From contig NZ_LMKK01000003.1 in NCBI RefSeq assembly GCF_001421485.1, positions 789,164 through 853,163 of the forward strand: a stretch of 64,000 nucleotides of DNA, written 5' to 3'. This DNA comes from Agreia sp. Leaf210 (lineage in GTDB: Bacteria > Actinomycetota > Actinomycetes > Actinomycetales > Microbacteriaceae). Every line of letters begins with the position of its first letter. Within the stretch, counting starts at the first letter, position 1. The notes beneath the pieces were generated by a model that saw nothing but the letters and a program-made list of their open reading frames with translations, was not told the DNA's origin and did not search any database. The translations under genes were made by a program, and so were the position numbers. Below are positions 1 through 7,655 of the stretch, one piece after another.

Positions 1-1
1 A

Positions 2-73
2 GAAGCACCGGCGATGTACGACGTGTTCCAGAAGAAGGAAGACGGATGCATCAAGGTGGTCCTCACGCCCTGA
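2..73 (+). CDS. C-terminal end of a zinc-dependent alcohol dehydrogenase (partial)
   Basis: Only the last 23 codons lie in the window. They read EAPAMYDVFQKKEDGCIKVV then LTP and a TGA at 71-73. The stretch MYDVFQKKEDGCIKVVL is the usual C-terminus of glutathione-independent formaldehyde/threonine-dehydrogenase-like zinc alcohol dehydrogenases of the MDR superfamily. The catalytic and NAD-binding parts lie to the left of the window, so the substrate cannot be judged. The next gene starts 47 nt downstream in the same direction. Confidence 0.7.
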   Translation, partial: EAPAMYDVFQKKEDGCIKVVLTP

Positions 74-120
74 CGCAGCCCTCTTGAGCAACGGGGACGT
101 GCGGGACTACGTTATGCGGC

Positions 121-732
121 ATGACGAATAATCCGCTCGCCACCGTCGCCAAGGGCATCTGGTGGGCCGTGCTTCTCCGCGGTATCTTCGCCGTGATCTT
201 CGGCATCATCGCCATCGCTGCCCCGGGCGCCGCGCTGACAGGCATCGTGATCGTGTTCGCCGCCTACGCCATCGTCGATGGTGTGACGGCGGTCGCGCAC
301 GCCCTGCAGATGCGCGTTCCGGGCAGCGGCTGGGGATGGCTGGTCTTCCAGGGCGCCGTCTCGATCATCGCGGGGCTGGTGGCTCTCGTCGTGCCGGCTC
401 TCGCCGGGCTCGTCGGCGGCCTGTTCGCCCTGTGGACGATCGTGATCTACGCGGTGGTGCATGGTGCCATCGGACTCCGATCCGCCGCAGGATTGCACCA
501 TGGTCGGGGCAGGACGATCGGAATCGTATCCGGTGTGCTGACCCTGGTGTTCGGCATCCTGCTCGCCATCGTCACTCTCGTGACCCCCGGTGCCACCGTG
601 CTGAGCCTCGTCTGGATCGTCGGCGTCTACGCGATCATCTTCGGTGTGATGTTCATCGTCGTCGCGGTTCACCTGCGACGCGGCGCCGCCGGACTGATCG
701 CCCCGCGAGACGGTGCTAGGACTTCATCCTGA
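121..732 (+). CDS. HdeD / DUF308 family integral membrane protein
   Basis: A 203-residue, very hydrophobic protein with about six membrane segments arranged as three helical pairs, for example around residues 15-35, 40-60, 70-90, 95-115, 130-150 and 155-180. This is the pattern of the HdeD family (DUF308), whose E. coli member contributes to acid resistance; the molecular activity of the family is unknown. The N-terminus MTNNPLATVAKGIWW, followed by GIFAVIFGIIAI, is typical. The ATG at 121 lies 47 nt after the upstream stop. The gene converges on the MscS-type channel. Confidence 0.75.
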   Translation: MTNNPLATVAKGIWWAVLLRGIFAVIFGIIAIAAPGAALTGIVIVFAAYAIVDGVTAVAHALQMRVPGSGWGWLVFQGAVSIIAGLVALVVPALAGLVGGLFALWTIVIYAVVHGAIGLRSAAGLHHGRGRTIGIVSGVLTLVFGILLAIVTLVTPGATVLSLVWIVGVYAIIFGVMFIVVAVHLRRGAAGLIAPRDGARTSS

Positions 733-735
733 CTC

Positions 736-1917
736 CTAGTCGACCTCGGGCGGGCGGATCACGTCGATCCGGCCCGTGAAGAGGTTCGCTCTGTCCACCG
801 CATCGGGATCGCCCGAGAAGAGACCACCCGTTCCCGGGTTCGGCTCGGGGTCGAGCGAGGGACGGCGCATGTCGGCGTCCTTCGTGTCCTGCACACGCAC
901 GCGGGGAAGCGAGACGGGGCTCTGCTCGTGCAACCAGGTCACGAGCTCCTCTCGCACGAAGCAGCGCAGGTCGAAGAGCGTGGGAGCGTCGACCGCGCTC
1001 ACCAGGATGCGGATCCGCACGTAGCCTCCCACCGCATCCGTCACCTGCAGCACCTTCACCCGCTCGTCCCAGAGCGGGGTGCGTGACAGGACCCGGTCGA
1101 GCTCCTCTCTCATGTGCTGCGGAGTGACCCGCCAATCGAGGTCGAACTCGACGGAGCCGAGGAGTTCGGAGTTGCGCCGCGTCCAGTTCTGGTAGGGCTT
1201 CGAGGTGAAGTACGTCGAGGGCAGAATCATGCGCCGGTCGTCCCAGATGTGGACGACGACGTAGGTGAGGGTGATCTCCTCCACTCGGCCCCACTCGCCT
1301 TCGACGATCACGACATCATCGACGCGGATCGCGTCGCTGAAGGCCAACTGCATTCCCGAGAACACATTGGAGAGACTCGACTGGACTGCGAGGCCCGCGA
1401 TGATCGAGAGCAGTCCAGCAGACGCGAGAAGGCTGGCACCGAAGGTCTGAGCACCGGGAAAGGAGAGGAGGACGGCGCCGAGAGCGACCACCACCACGAC
1501 CACGATGCTGAGCCGCTTGAGAATGAGCACCTGCGTGCGCACCCGCCGAGCGACACGGTTGTCGGGAGTGTCGATGCGATAGCGCGCGAGCCCGAGATTC
1601 TCGAGGAACACGATGATCGCGCCGACCAGCCACGCGACGGTGACGATGGTGAGGATCCGCATCACAAGGCCGAGGGCGGAGGCGAGCTGTTGATCTGTCA
1701 CGGTGATGACCAATGACGCCCAGACGAAGCCCACGACGAGGGCAGCCCTGAACGGCCTCCGTGCGGTGTCTATCAATTGCCCCGCCCATGGCCGGCGGCG
1801 AGCGGTGACTCGGAACACGATCGCGGTGACGACGACGATGACGACGGCGGCCGCCACCGCGATGAGCGCACCGAGGATGCTTCGCACGACCTCGGACTGC
1901 AGGATATCGGTGAGCAT
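736..1917 (-). CDS. MscS family mechanosensitive ion channel
   Basis: A 393-residue small-conductance mechanosensitive channel that should open in the cytoplasmic membrane on hypo-osmotic shock and release solutes. Four or five membrane segments fill the first ~170 residues. The pore helix and beta domain follow (GLAVQSSLSNVFSGMQLAF, DDVVIVEGEWGRVEEI), then the soluble vestibule with conserved NWTRRNSE. I place the start at the ATG at 1917 because an AGGGGA site lies about 9 nt upstream; an in-frame ATG at 2007 would add 30 polar residues with no membrane logic. The gene is divergent from pnuC. A role in osmotic adaptation would fit the betaine transporter 10 kb away, but that link is only inference. 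Confidence 0.9.
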   Translation of the reverse strand: MLTDILQSEVVRSILGALIAVAAAVVIVVVTAIVFRVTARRRPWAGQLIDTARRPFRAALVVGFVWASLVITVTDQQLASALGLVMRILTIVTVAWLVGAIIVFLENLGLARYRIDTPDNRVARRVRTQVLILKRLSIVVVVVVALGAVLLSFPGAQTFGASLLASAGLLSIIAGLAVQSSLSNVFSGMQLAFSDAIRVDDVVIVEGEWGRVEEITLTYVVVHIWDDRRMILPSTYFTSKPYQNWTRRNSELLGSVEFDLDWRVTPQHMREELDRVLSRTPLWDERVKVLQVTDAVGGYVRIRILVSAVDAPTLFDLRCFVREELVTWLHEQSPVSLPRVRVQDTKDADMRRPSLDPEPNPGTGGLFSGDPDAVDRANLFTGRIDVIRPPEVD

Positions 1918-2084
1918 TCGTGTTCCCCTTTTGATGGTGCGACCGGGATGTGGCTGATCGGGCCGAATGACCTCATCCATGCTCGCAAGCCGGGCCGTGC
2001 AGGCCAAATCCTCCGCGGTGCGCGCGATCGTTACTCTTGAATTCTCCCCGCTTGTCCAATGCCCGAGAAAGGCCGCGCTTCGTC

Positions 2085-2759
2085 ATGTTCGATCTGCTCG
2101 ACGTCTTCCAGGCCACGGCCTTCTCCGTCTTCGGCGAGGACGTGACCGTCATCGAGGTGATCGGATTCGTCACGGGGGCACTCTGTGTGTGGGCCGTCAC
2201 GCGTCAATTCGTGTGGAACTGGCCGGTCGGTATCGCGAACAACGTCGCGTTTCTGATCCTGTTCGTGGGCGCCGGCCTCTACGCCGATGCCGTTCTGCAG
2301 GTGATCTTCGCTGCGATCGCCGTGTACGGGTGGGTTCTCTGGACACGCCGGACGTCGAGCACGTCCCGGACGGTCGTCGAGATACGTCGAGCCACGCGGG
2401 GCGAGCGGTACTGGGGGCTCGGAGGCACGGTTGCGCTCACCGCAGCCGCGGCGCTGCTCCTGGGTGCAGCGACGGATTCGAACGTGCCCCTGCCTGACGC
2501 CTTCGTCTTGGCGGCTTCTCTCTTGGCGACGTGGGGGCAGGCCCGGAAGATCATCGAACAGTGGTGGGTCTGGATCGTCGTCGATGCGGTGTCGATTCCT
2601 CTCTACGCCTCGAAAGGCCTCTGGCTCACCGCGATCTTGTACACCGGTTTCCTCGCGCTGTGCATCGACGGCCTCCGTCGATGGAGGATCGAGTTGCGGC
2701 GAGGTTCAGCAGAGCGCGGCTCGAGCGATGTCGCCGATCGTCGGGTGTCGGCCACGTGA
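2085..2759 (+). CDS. pnuC: PnuC-type nicotinamide riboside transporter
   Basis: A 224-residue membrane protein of the PnuC family, which admits nicotinamide riboside (or a related pyridine nucleoside) by facilitated diffusion that is trapped by intracellular phosphorylation. It shows the family's Trp-rich helix (QFVWNWPVGIANNVAF), a second one (YGWVLWTRR) and QWWVWIVVDAVSIPLY near the C-terminus, with seven predicted membrane segments. The ATG at 2085 has GAGAAAGG about 10 nt upstream; an earlier in-frame ATG at 2037 lacks this. The stop overlaps the GTG of the next gene (GTGA), so translation of transporter and kinase is coupled, which fits uptake followed by trapping. Confidence 0.92.
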   Translation: MFDLLDVFQATAFSVFGEDVTVIEVIGFVTGALCVWAVTRQFVWNWPVGIANNVAFLILFVGAGLYADAVLQVIFAAIAVYGWVLWTRRTSSTSRTVVEIRRATRGERYWGLGGTVALTAAAALLLGAATDSNVPLPDAFVLAASLLATWGQARKIIEQWWVWIVVDAVSIPLYASKGLWLTAILYTGFLALCIDGLRRWRIELRRGSAERGSSDVADRRVSAT

Positions 2760-3892
2760 CGACGCGCACCGGCCTGATCATCGGCAAGTTCTACCCCCCT
2801 CACCTCGGGCACCTGGCCCTAATCGAGCGCGCCGCCAGAGAATCCGACCGGCTGGTGGTGCTGGTGATGGCGACGCAGATCGAGACCATCCCGCTCCAGC
2901 GCCGCGTGGCCTGGCTGACCGACGCGACGAGGCACCTGACGAGTGTGACGATTCTCGGCGTGCTCGACGACGCGCCCGTGCACTACGAGAGCGAGATCGC
3001 CTGGGTGGCCCACCAGGAGGTCACCGTCGCCGCTCTTCGCAACGCCGGGATCGACGCGATCGATGTGGTCTTCAGCTCGGAGAACTACGGACGAGAGTTG
3101 GCCACCCGGCTATCGGCTGAGCATGTGCTCGATGACCCCGAACGGCGTCGCGTTCCGATGAGCGGAACCGCGGCGAGAGAGAACCTCGCCGAACGCTGGA
3201 CTCAGATCGTCGAACCGGCACGTCTCGAGCTCGCGACTCGCATCGTCGTCATCGGCGCCGAGTCGACCGGCACCACGACCCTCGCTGAGGCACTCCGACG
3301 CCACTACCGTACTCGGCCGGGCTTCGAGCGAATCGCCGACGTCGACGAGTACGGTCGGCGCTTCACCTATGAGCTGCACGCCCGCGCCATGGCGGAGGCC
3401 CGGGCGACCGGCGAGCCGGTTCCGGCAGTCGACGACCTCGTCTGGCTGCCCGAGCATTTCGCGCACATCGCCAGGGAGCAGACACGCATGGAGCACGCGG
3501 CCGCCGTCGACTGTGCCCTCGTGATCGCCGATACCGATGCTTTCGCCACTTCGTTATGGGAGCGCCGCTATGTCGGCACGCACAGCCATGCGGCGCTCGA
3601 CGCGGCGACGACGGATCTCCCCCGTCGCGATCTCTATCTCGTGACCGATCATGTCGACGTGCCGTTCGATCAGGACGGCTGGAGAGACGGCGAGCACATA
3701 CGCCCCGAGATGACCCGATGGATCATCGACGGTCTGACCGCCCGCGGTCTCCCCTGGGTCCTTCTCCGAGGCGCCCACCAGGTTCGCCTCGATTACTCGG
3801 TCGAAGTCGTCGATGCGCTCCTCGCTCGCAATTCGACCTTCACCTCTCCCGCGTGGGCCGATGCGACCAGCCTCGCCCACGACGAAGCCTGA
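2756..3892 (+). CDS. nadR: NadR-like bifunctional NMN adenylyltransferase / nicotinamide riboside kinase
   Basis: A 378-residue protein with two domains. Residues 1-155 form a nucleotidyltransferase fold with the HxGH motif (H16-LG-H19 in GKFYPPHLGH), expected to join NMN and ATP to NAD+. Residues 160-378 form a P-loop kinase domain that would phosphorylate nicotinamide riboside. The N-terminal DNA-binding domain of the E. coli NadR repressor is absent. The P-loop reads GAESTGTTTL (residues 167-176): the usual Walker lysine is a threonine (T173), a feature I believe occurs in other actinobacterial homologues. The GTG start at 2756 is chosen because it overlaps the pnuC stop and places GLIIGKF at the N-terminus. 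With pnuC this forms a complete salvage unit. Confidence 0.88.
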   Translation: MTTRTGLIIGKFYPPHLGHLALIERAARESDRLVVLVMATQIETIPLQRRVAWLTDATRHLTSVTILGVLDDAPVHYESEIAWVAHQEVTVAALRNAGIDAIDVVFSSENYGRELATRLSAEHVLDDPERRRVPMSGTAARENLAERWTQIVEPARLELATRIVVIGAESTGTTTLAEALRRHYRTRPGFERIADVDEYGRRFTYELHARAMAEARATGEPVPAVDDLVWLPEHFAHIAREQTRMEHAAAVDCALVIADTDAFATSLWERRYVGTHSHAALDAATTDLPRRDLYLVTDHVDVPFDQDGWRDGEHIRPEMTRWIIDGLTARGLPWVLLRGAHQVRLDYSVEVVDALLARNSTFTSPAWADATSLAHDEA

Positions 3893-3974
3893 TGATCCCC
3901 CATTCACAGTCTTCATCCAGCCCGCTCGTGACAGGTTGTAGCTACAACCGAAAAATCCGACCGAATCGAGAGAC

Positions 3975-4661
3975 GTGACCCCGCCGCCCGAAGACGCCCG
4001 AGCATCCGACCGCCCTCAGAAGTTGACGGAGAAGCAGCAGCGCGCCGCGGATCGTGACGCCAAGCTCGCGGCATTCCGCCAGGCGCAGGCTCGACAGAAA
4101 CGCAATCGCGTGATCGGCATCGTCACGGGATCTGTGGCAGCCGTCGCGGTCATCGGACTCCTGATCGGATTCGTCGTCACCTCGGCGACTCCTAAGCCCG
4201 ATCCGTCGACTATCGCCATCGAAGGCTTGCAGACCTACCCGGGGCTCACCGCGAACCACGTCACGACGCCTGTCGACTACCCCCAGAATCCTCCGGTCGG
4301 CGGCGACCACGCTGCCGCCTGGCTGAACTGCGGCGTCTACGCTGAGCCCGTGCCGAACGAGAACGCCGTGCACGCGCTCGAACACGGTGCCGTCTGGCTC
4401 GCGTACGACCCCGCGCAGCTCGACGCCGAGGGTGTCGACGCTCTCCGCTCCGAGCTGCCCGATTCCTACATCGTGGTATCCCCCGTCGAGGGACTCGATT
4501 CCCCCATCGTCGCCAGCGCGTGGGGTGCCCAGGTCGCCCTCGACAATCCCTCAGATGTGCGCCTCGGATCGTTCCTCGACAGATTCTGGCGTTCGAACGA
4601 CGCTCCGGAACCCGGAGCCGCCTGCACGGGCGGCATCAACGCGCCGGGCCGCGTGGCGTGA
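3975..4661 (+). CDS. DUF3105 domain, membrane-anchored extracytoplasmic protein
   Basis: A 228-residue protein with a charged cytoplasmic N-terminus (residues 1-50, rich in K/R/Q), one membrane helix at about 52-75 and an outer domain matching DUF3105. Conserved-looking elements are NPPVGGDHAAAWLNCGVY and ENAVHALEHGAVWLAY, which supply several His and Cys candidates for metal binding. The family's function is unknown. The start is a GTG at 3975. Its stop overlaps the start of the DUF305 gene by four bases, so the two are translated together, a pairing I recall from other actinobacteria. Confidence 0.8.
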   Translation: MTPPPEDARASDRPQKLTEKQQRAADRDAKLAAFRQAQARQKRNRVIGIVTGSVAAVAVIGLLIGFVVTSATPKPDPSTIAIEGLQTYPGLTANHVTTPVDYPQNPPVGGDHAAAWLNCGVYAEPVPNENAVHALEHGAVWLAYDPAQLDAEGVDALRSELPDSYIVVSPVEGLDSPIVASAWGAQVALDNPSDVRLGSFLDRFWRSNDAPEPGAACTGGINAPGRVA

Positions 4662-5359
4662 CCGCCATGGAGCGCGCGAGCGGGAATGGTCGTTGGCGCC
4701 TCATCGCAGCCGGCGCCATCGCGGGCGCGCTCGTTCTCACGGTAGGTCTGGCCGGGGGCTGGATGCTCGCCGCTCGGGGCGCCGACCCGACCTCGTCGAG
4801 TGTCGAGGCCGGTTTCGCTCGTGACATGCAGACGCATCACGATCAAGCCGTCGAGATGGCTCTCATCATTCGGGATCGCACCGATGACCCCGACATCCGA
4901 AGCTTGGCATACGACATCGCGACCAGCCAGGCTCAGCAGTCGGGTCAGATGTACGCATGGCTGAACGATTGGGGCGTTCCCCAGGCCCGTCCCGGCGAGA
5001 TCATGGAGTGGATGTCTGCTCCGACGCTGGCAGGTGGTGCCGGACAGGGCCACGACCATAAAACACCGGCCACGACCGATTCCGTCTCGCCCGAGCAGAC
5101 CTCCTCCTCATCCGTCGCCATGCCGGGCATGGCGAGCGAATCCGATCTCGAGCGGCTGCGCGCAGCGAACGGGGCCGAGGCCGAGTCGCTCTTTCTGAGC
5201 CTGATGATCGCTCATCATCGTGGTGGTGTCGGCATGGCCGACGCGGTCCTCGAGCGAAGCACGCATCCGCTCGTCACGACGCTCGCCCGCGCGATCGTGT
5301 TCGCTCAGTCCGGCGAGATCGAGTACATGAAGAGTCTTCTCGCGATCCGCTCATCGTGA
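4658..5359 (+). CDS. DUF305 family secreted/membrane-anchored protein
   Basis: A 233-residue protein with an N-terminal membrane segment (about residues 16-37) and a four-helix DUF305 (ferritin-like) outer domain. The two diagnostic motifs are present: MQTHHDQAVEMAL near residue 58 and MIAHHRGGVGMA near residue 187, each with paired His and Met residues suited to copper or other soft metals. A low-complexity linker rich in Ser/Thr/Pro separates the halves. The start is the GTG at 4658 within GTGA shared with the upstream gene; an ATG at 4667 is an alternative. DUF305 genes often lie near copper or arsenic resistance genes, and an ArsR-type regulator faces it, so a metal role is plausible but unproven. 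Confidence 0.82.
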   Translation: MTAMERASGNGRWRLIAAGAIAGALVLTVGLAGGWMLAARGADPTSSSVEAGFARDMQTHHDQAVEMALIIRDRTDDPDIRSLAYDIATSQAQQSGQMYAWLNDWGVPQARPGEIMEWMSAPTLAGGAGQGHDHKTPATTDSVSPEQTSSSSVAMPGMASESDLERLRAANGAEAESLFLSLMIAHHRGGVGMADAVLERSTHPLVTTLARAIVFAQSGEIEYMKSLLAIRSS

Positions 5360-5378
5360 TCTCGGCGGACGCCGACGG

Positions 5379-5678
5379 TCACTCCGCGGTTCGCTGAGCC
5401 CAGGCGGCGGCGATTTCGCCGAGGTGCCGGGATGCTTCTCTCAGCACATCGGGTCGCGCCGAATACCGCAGTTCACGGCCTACCCGCTTCGACGACACCA
5501 ATCCGGCGGCGTCGAGGGCGGCGAGGTGCTTGGCGATGGCCTGCCGACTGACCGGAACCGATTCGGCGAGGGCCGACGCCGAGAGTTCGGCGCCCGCCAC
5601 CCTGCCGAGAATCTGCCATCTCGTGGCCTCGCCGAGTGCCGAGCAGACCTGCCTCAGATGTTCGAGATCGTGGGCCAC
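5379..5678 (-). CDS. ArsR-type winged-helix transcriptional regulator
   Basis: A 99-residue single-domain winged helix: helix-turn-helix at about 31-56 (LSASALAESVPVSRQAIAKH) followed by a wing (LVSSKRVGRELRYSARP). It has the compact ArsR/SmtB length, but I see no Cys pair in the recognition helix and no cluster of His/Asp at the C-terminus, so it may not sense metal. The gene converges on the DUF305 gene with a 19-nt gap and could regulate it only in trans. No clear operator is visible upstream. Confidence 0.85.
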   Translation of the reverse strand: MAHDLEHLRQVCSALGEATRWQILGRVAGAELSASALAESVPVSRQAIAKHLAALDAAGLVSSKRVGRELRYSARPDVLREASRHLGEIAAAWAQRTAE

Positions 5679-5751
5679 GAAGCACTCCTTCGACGAGATC
5701 GACAGTGGGTGTCGCCAGTCTAGGGCAACCCGGGGGTTGCGACGGAGAGGG

Positions 5752-6594
5752 TCAGTACCAGTTCACCGACTGCGAGTGCGACCAGGCAGCGCAGGGCGTT
5801 CCGTAGCCACGCTTGATGTAGTCCAGTCCCCAGCTCACCTGCGTAGCCGCGTTCGTCTCCCAGTCGGAGCCGGCCGAGGCCATCTTGCTTCCCGGAAGAG
5901 CCTGAGGGATTCCTGCCGCTCCGCTCGATGCGTTCTCGGCCTGGTAGTTCCAGCCGGATTCCTTCGTCCAGAGCGAGACCAGGCACGAGAACTGGTCGTC
6001 GCCCCAGCCGTACTTCGAGGCGGCGAGAGACTGGGCGGTCGCCTTCGCACCCGCCACGGTGTTGCCCGCGGCCAGAGCCTCGGCGGCAGCGGCCTCCGCT
6101 GCGGCAGCCGCCTCGGCGGCAGCCTGGTCGGCCTGACTGGCGGCCGCCTGCACGTTCGCCTTCGCCTCAGAGGCCTGTTTCATCAGCGACAAGACCGTGT
6201 CCCTGTCGAGGGTCTGATACGACGCCAGCGACGCCACCGTGGTCGACAGCGGGGTCGTGTCGACCTTGTTCTGAACGGATGCGATCACCTGGTTCGCGTC
6301 GTCGATGGTCGCCTTGGCCTTCTGGTCGGTCTGCGCCTTGGCGATGGTCGCGTAGACGCCCAACTGCTCGTGCTGCAGGCCGGTGCCGCTCGACAGCTGC
6401 GCTGTCGCCGCGGCGCGTTCGGCCGACGCGGAGTTGGACTGGACGATGAGACCTGTGCCGACGAGCGAGCCTGCGACGGCCACGATGGCGGTCGCGGCGA
6501 GGTACCGCTTGCGGGTGGTCTGCCGGCGGTTCTTCGCCAGCTCACGTCGAGTAGACGCAGTTCGGGTGGAAACGGATTGTGGAGCCTGGTGCAT
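5752..6594 (-). CDS. Secreted lytic-transglycosylase-like (SLT fold) cell-wall protein
   Basis: A 280-residue exported protein: a basic N-terminus, a membrane/signal segment at about 30-50 (AATAIVAVAGSLVGTGLIV), an Ala-rich helical stretch (residues ~140-190 with repeated AAAEAAAAAEA) and a C-terminal lysozyme-like domain. The domain keeps the catalytic-Glu motif WTKESGWNYQA, the loop SSGAAGIPQALPGSKMAS and a closing WGLDYIKRGYGTPCAAW. Such proteins cleave peptidoglycan glycan strands outside the cell. The ATG at 6594 is chosen because it begins directly before the signal-like region; the open frame continues to 6807 without a better ribosome site. Confidence 0.8.
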   Translation of the reverse strand: MHQAPQSVSTRTASTRRELAKNRRQTTRKRYLAATAIVAVAGSLVGTGLIVQSNSASAERAAATAQLSSGTGLQHEQLGVYATIAKAQTDQKAKATIDDANQVIASVQNKVDTTPLSTTVASLASYQTLDRDTVLSLMKQASEAKANVQAAASQADQAAAEAAAAAEAAAAEALAAGNTVAGAKATAQSLAASKYGWGDDQFSCLVSLWTKESGWNYQAENASSGAAGIPQALPGSKMASAGSDWETNAATQVSWGLDYIKRGYGTPCAAWSHSQSVNWY

Positions 6595-6920
6595 GTCGTC
6601 CAATGGATCTACGACCGGCACGCCGAAAACGAGCGCGCTCGTGGCAGGTGCTCGCGTTGCCCCGTGGTTCTCTGTCTGTCCGGAGGGGACGAGGCCATCA
6701 TCGCAACCGGGTAAGCGGGGGCGCGGCCTCGTGGCGTGACGATCGGTGTCGGGTGCGCCCGCGGCCTGATCCTGCGCGCGGGCGAAGCCGACAGTATGCG
6801 AAGCCACCCTGAGATTTCTCGGTTAAACCTCTGTGCAAGACGTGCATGGCGTTTCTCGAGCGACCTGTTCTCGGGAACGCGGACGTGGCATTCTGAGTGT
6901 GCAGACGAAGGAGATCATCG
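6595..6920. other. 326-nt divergent intergenic region
   Basis: Spacer between the transglycosylase-like gene and the small acidic-protein gene. The transglycosylase frame stays open to 6807 but codes for Arg/Pro-rich sequence typical of a non-coding high-GC shadow. A small GGTTTAACC inverted repeat lies around 6820-6830 and could mark a promoter or operator. A c-di-AMP (ydaO) riboswitch, common before actinobacterial wall hydrolases, was looked for but its conserved motifs were not recognisable by eye. Confidence 0.4.
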
Positions 6921-7112
6921 ATGTCACAGAACGAATCCGCGGCTCGCCCCGGCGCCGACGAAGAGTATCCGGACGCCGCCGGCTACCCCGACGGGACGGG
7001 AACGCTCGACGAGGGCACTGCAGGCACACCGGGCGCCGACCGTGCGGCGGATGCAGAGGGAGTCGAACTCGAGGACTTCGCTCTGGCAGACGAAGAAGAC
7101 GTCGAGAACTGA
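6921..7112 (+). CDS. Small acidic hypothetical protein (63 aa)
   Basis: A 63-residue, highly acidic protein (about one third Asp/Glu) without membrane segments or cysteines; the C-terminus reads EDFALADEEDVEN. The ATG at 6921 has a perfect GAAGGAG site 8 nt upstream, which is the best support that it is translated. I do not recognise a family. It looks intrinsically disordered. It converges with the next gene, only one base separating the two stop codons. Confidence 0.65.
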   Translation: MSQNESAARPGADEEYPDAAGYPDGTGTLDEGTAGTPGADRAADAEGVELEDFALADEEDVEN

Positions 7113-7113
7113 C

Positions 7114-7557
7114 TCACGTGCCCGACGGTCGCGCTTCGTGCCCGCGTCGACCGTGAGTGCGCCTGTCTTCCTTCATCTCCGCTTCGAAGAGGTGGCGGCG
7201 CCCGTCGGCGAGCAGCGCTCGAGCAGATGCCTCCGCCTGACGGAAGGCGGAGTAGTACCCGTCGTCGTAGTCCTCGACGATCTGAAACGTCCACCGGCCC
7301 TCGATGACGTTTCGACCGACGAGTTCCTCGTTCAGCTCTGAGGCGATCTCGTCGTGCCCTGCTGCACGGAGAAGGTCGACGGCCTCACCCAAGGCCAGAT
7401 CGGCCGCTCCGGTCAGACGGTGAAAGGCGTACAGCTGGCCTCGTGCGTGCTCGACGGTCTCGAGTGCCTCCGACAACTTGCCCAGGGCCTCGACCGTGGC
7501 GTCGTCGACCCCGTCGGGTCGTCGGTGACTGTTGTCGGGCGTATCGTCGTTCGTCAT
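7114..7557 (-). CDS. Hypothetical cytoplasmic helical protein (147 aa)
   Basis: A 147-residue mostly helical soluble protein. A conserved-looking core reads ALETVEHARGQLYAFHRLTG and LNEELVGRNVIEGRWTFQIV, with a basic C-terminal tail. No catalytic motif is evident and I cannot assign a function. The ATG at 7557 abuts a GGAGGA sequence with almost no spacer, so the message may be leaderless or the true start may lie slightly elsewhere; no better in-frame ATG exists nearby. It is divergent from the DNA ligase gene. Confidence 0.65.
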   Translation of the reverse strand: MTNDDTPDNSHRRPDGVDDATVEALGKLSEALETVEHARGQLYAFHRLTGAADLALGEAVDLLRAAGHDEIASELNEELVGRNVIEGRWTFQIVEDYDDGYYSAFRQAEASARALLADGRRHLFEAEMKEDRRTHGRRGHEARPSGT

Positions 7558-7655
7558 TCCTCCATGGTAGGGACGCCGTCTCGCCCTACATGGGGCTTGC
7601 CCTCCATCCCGGCAAGGGGTTGGCTGCACGTCGACGGCGGAGCAGGATCGTTGCT

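Noticed and set aside
5379..5678. Arsenic-sensing ArsR
   Set aside because: The Cys residues that bind arsenite in classic ArsR are absent, so a metal-sensor claim is not supported.
6595..6830. Possible c-di-AMP (ydaO) riboswitch before the transglycosylase-like gene
   Set aside because: The position would fit, but the conserved loop motifs could not be found by eye. A covariance-model search would decide.
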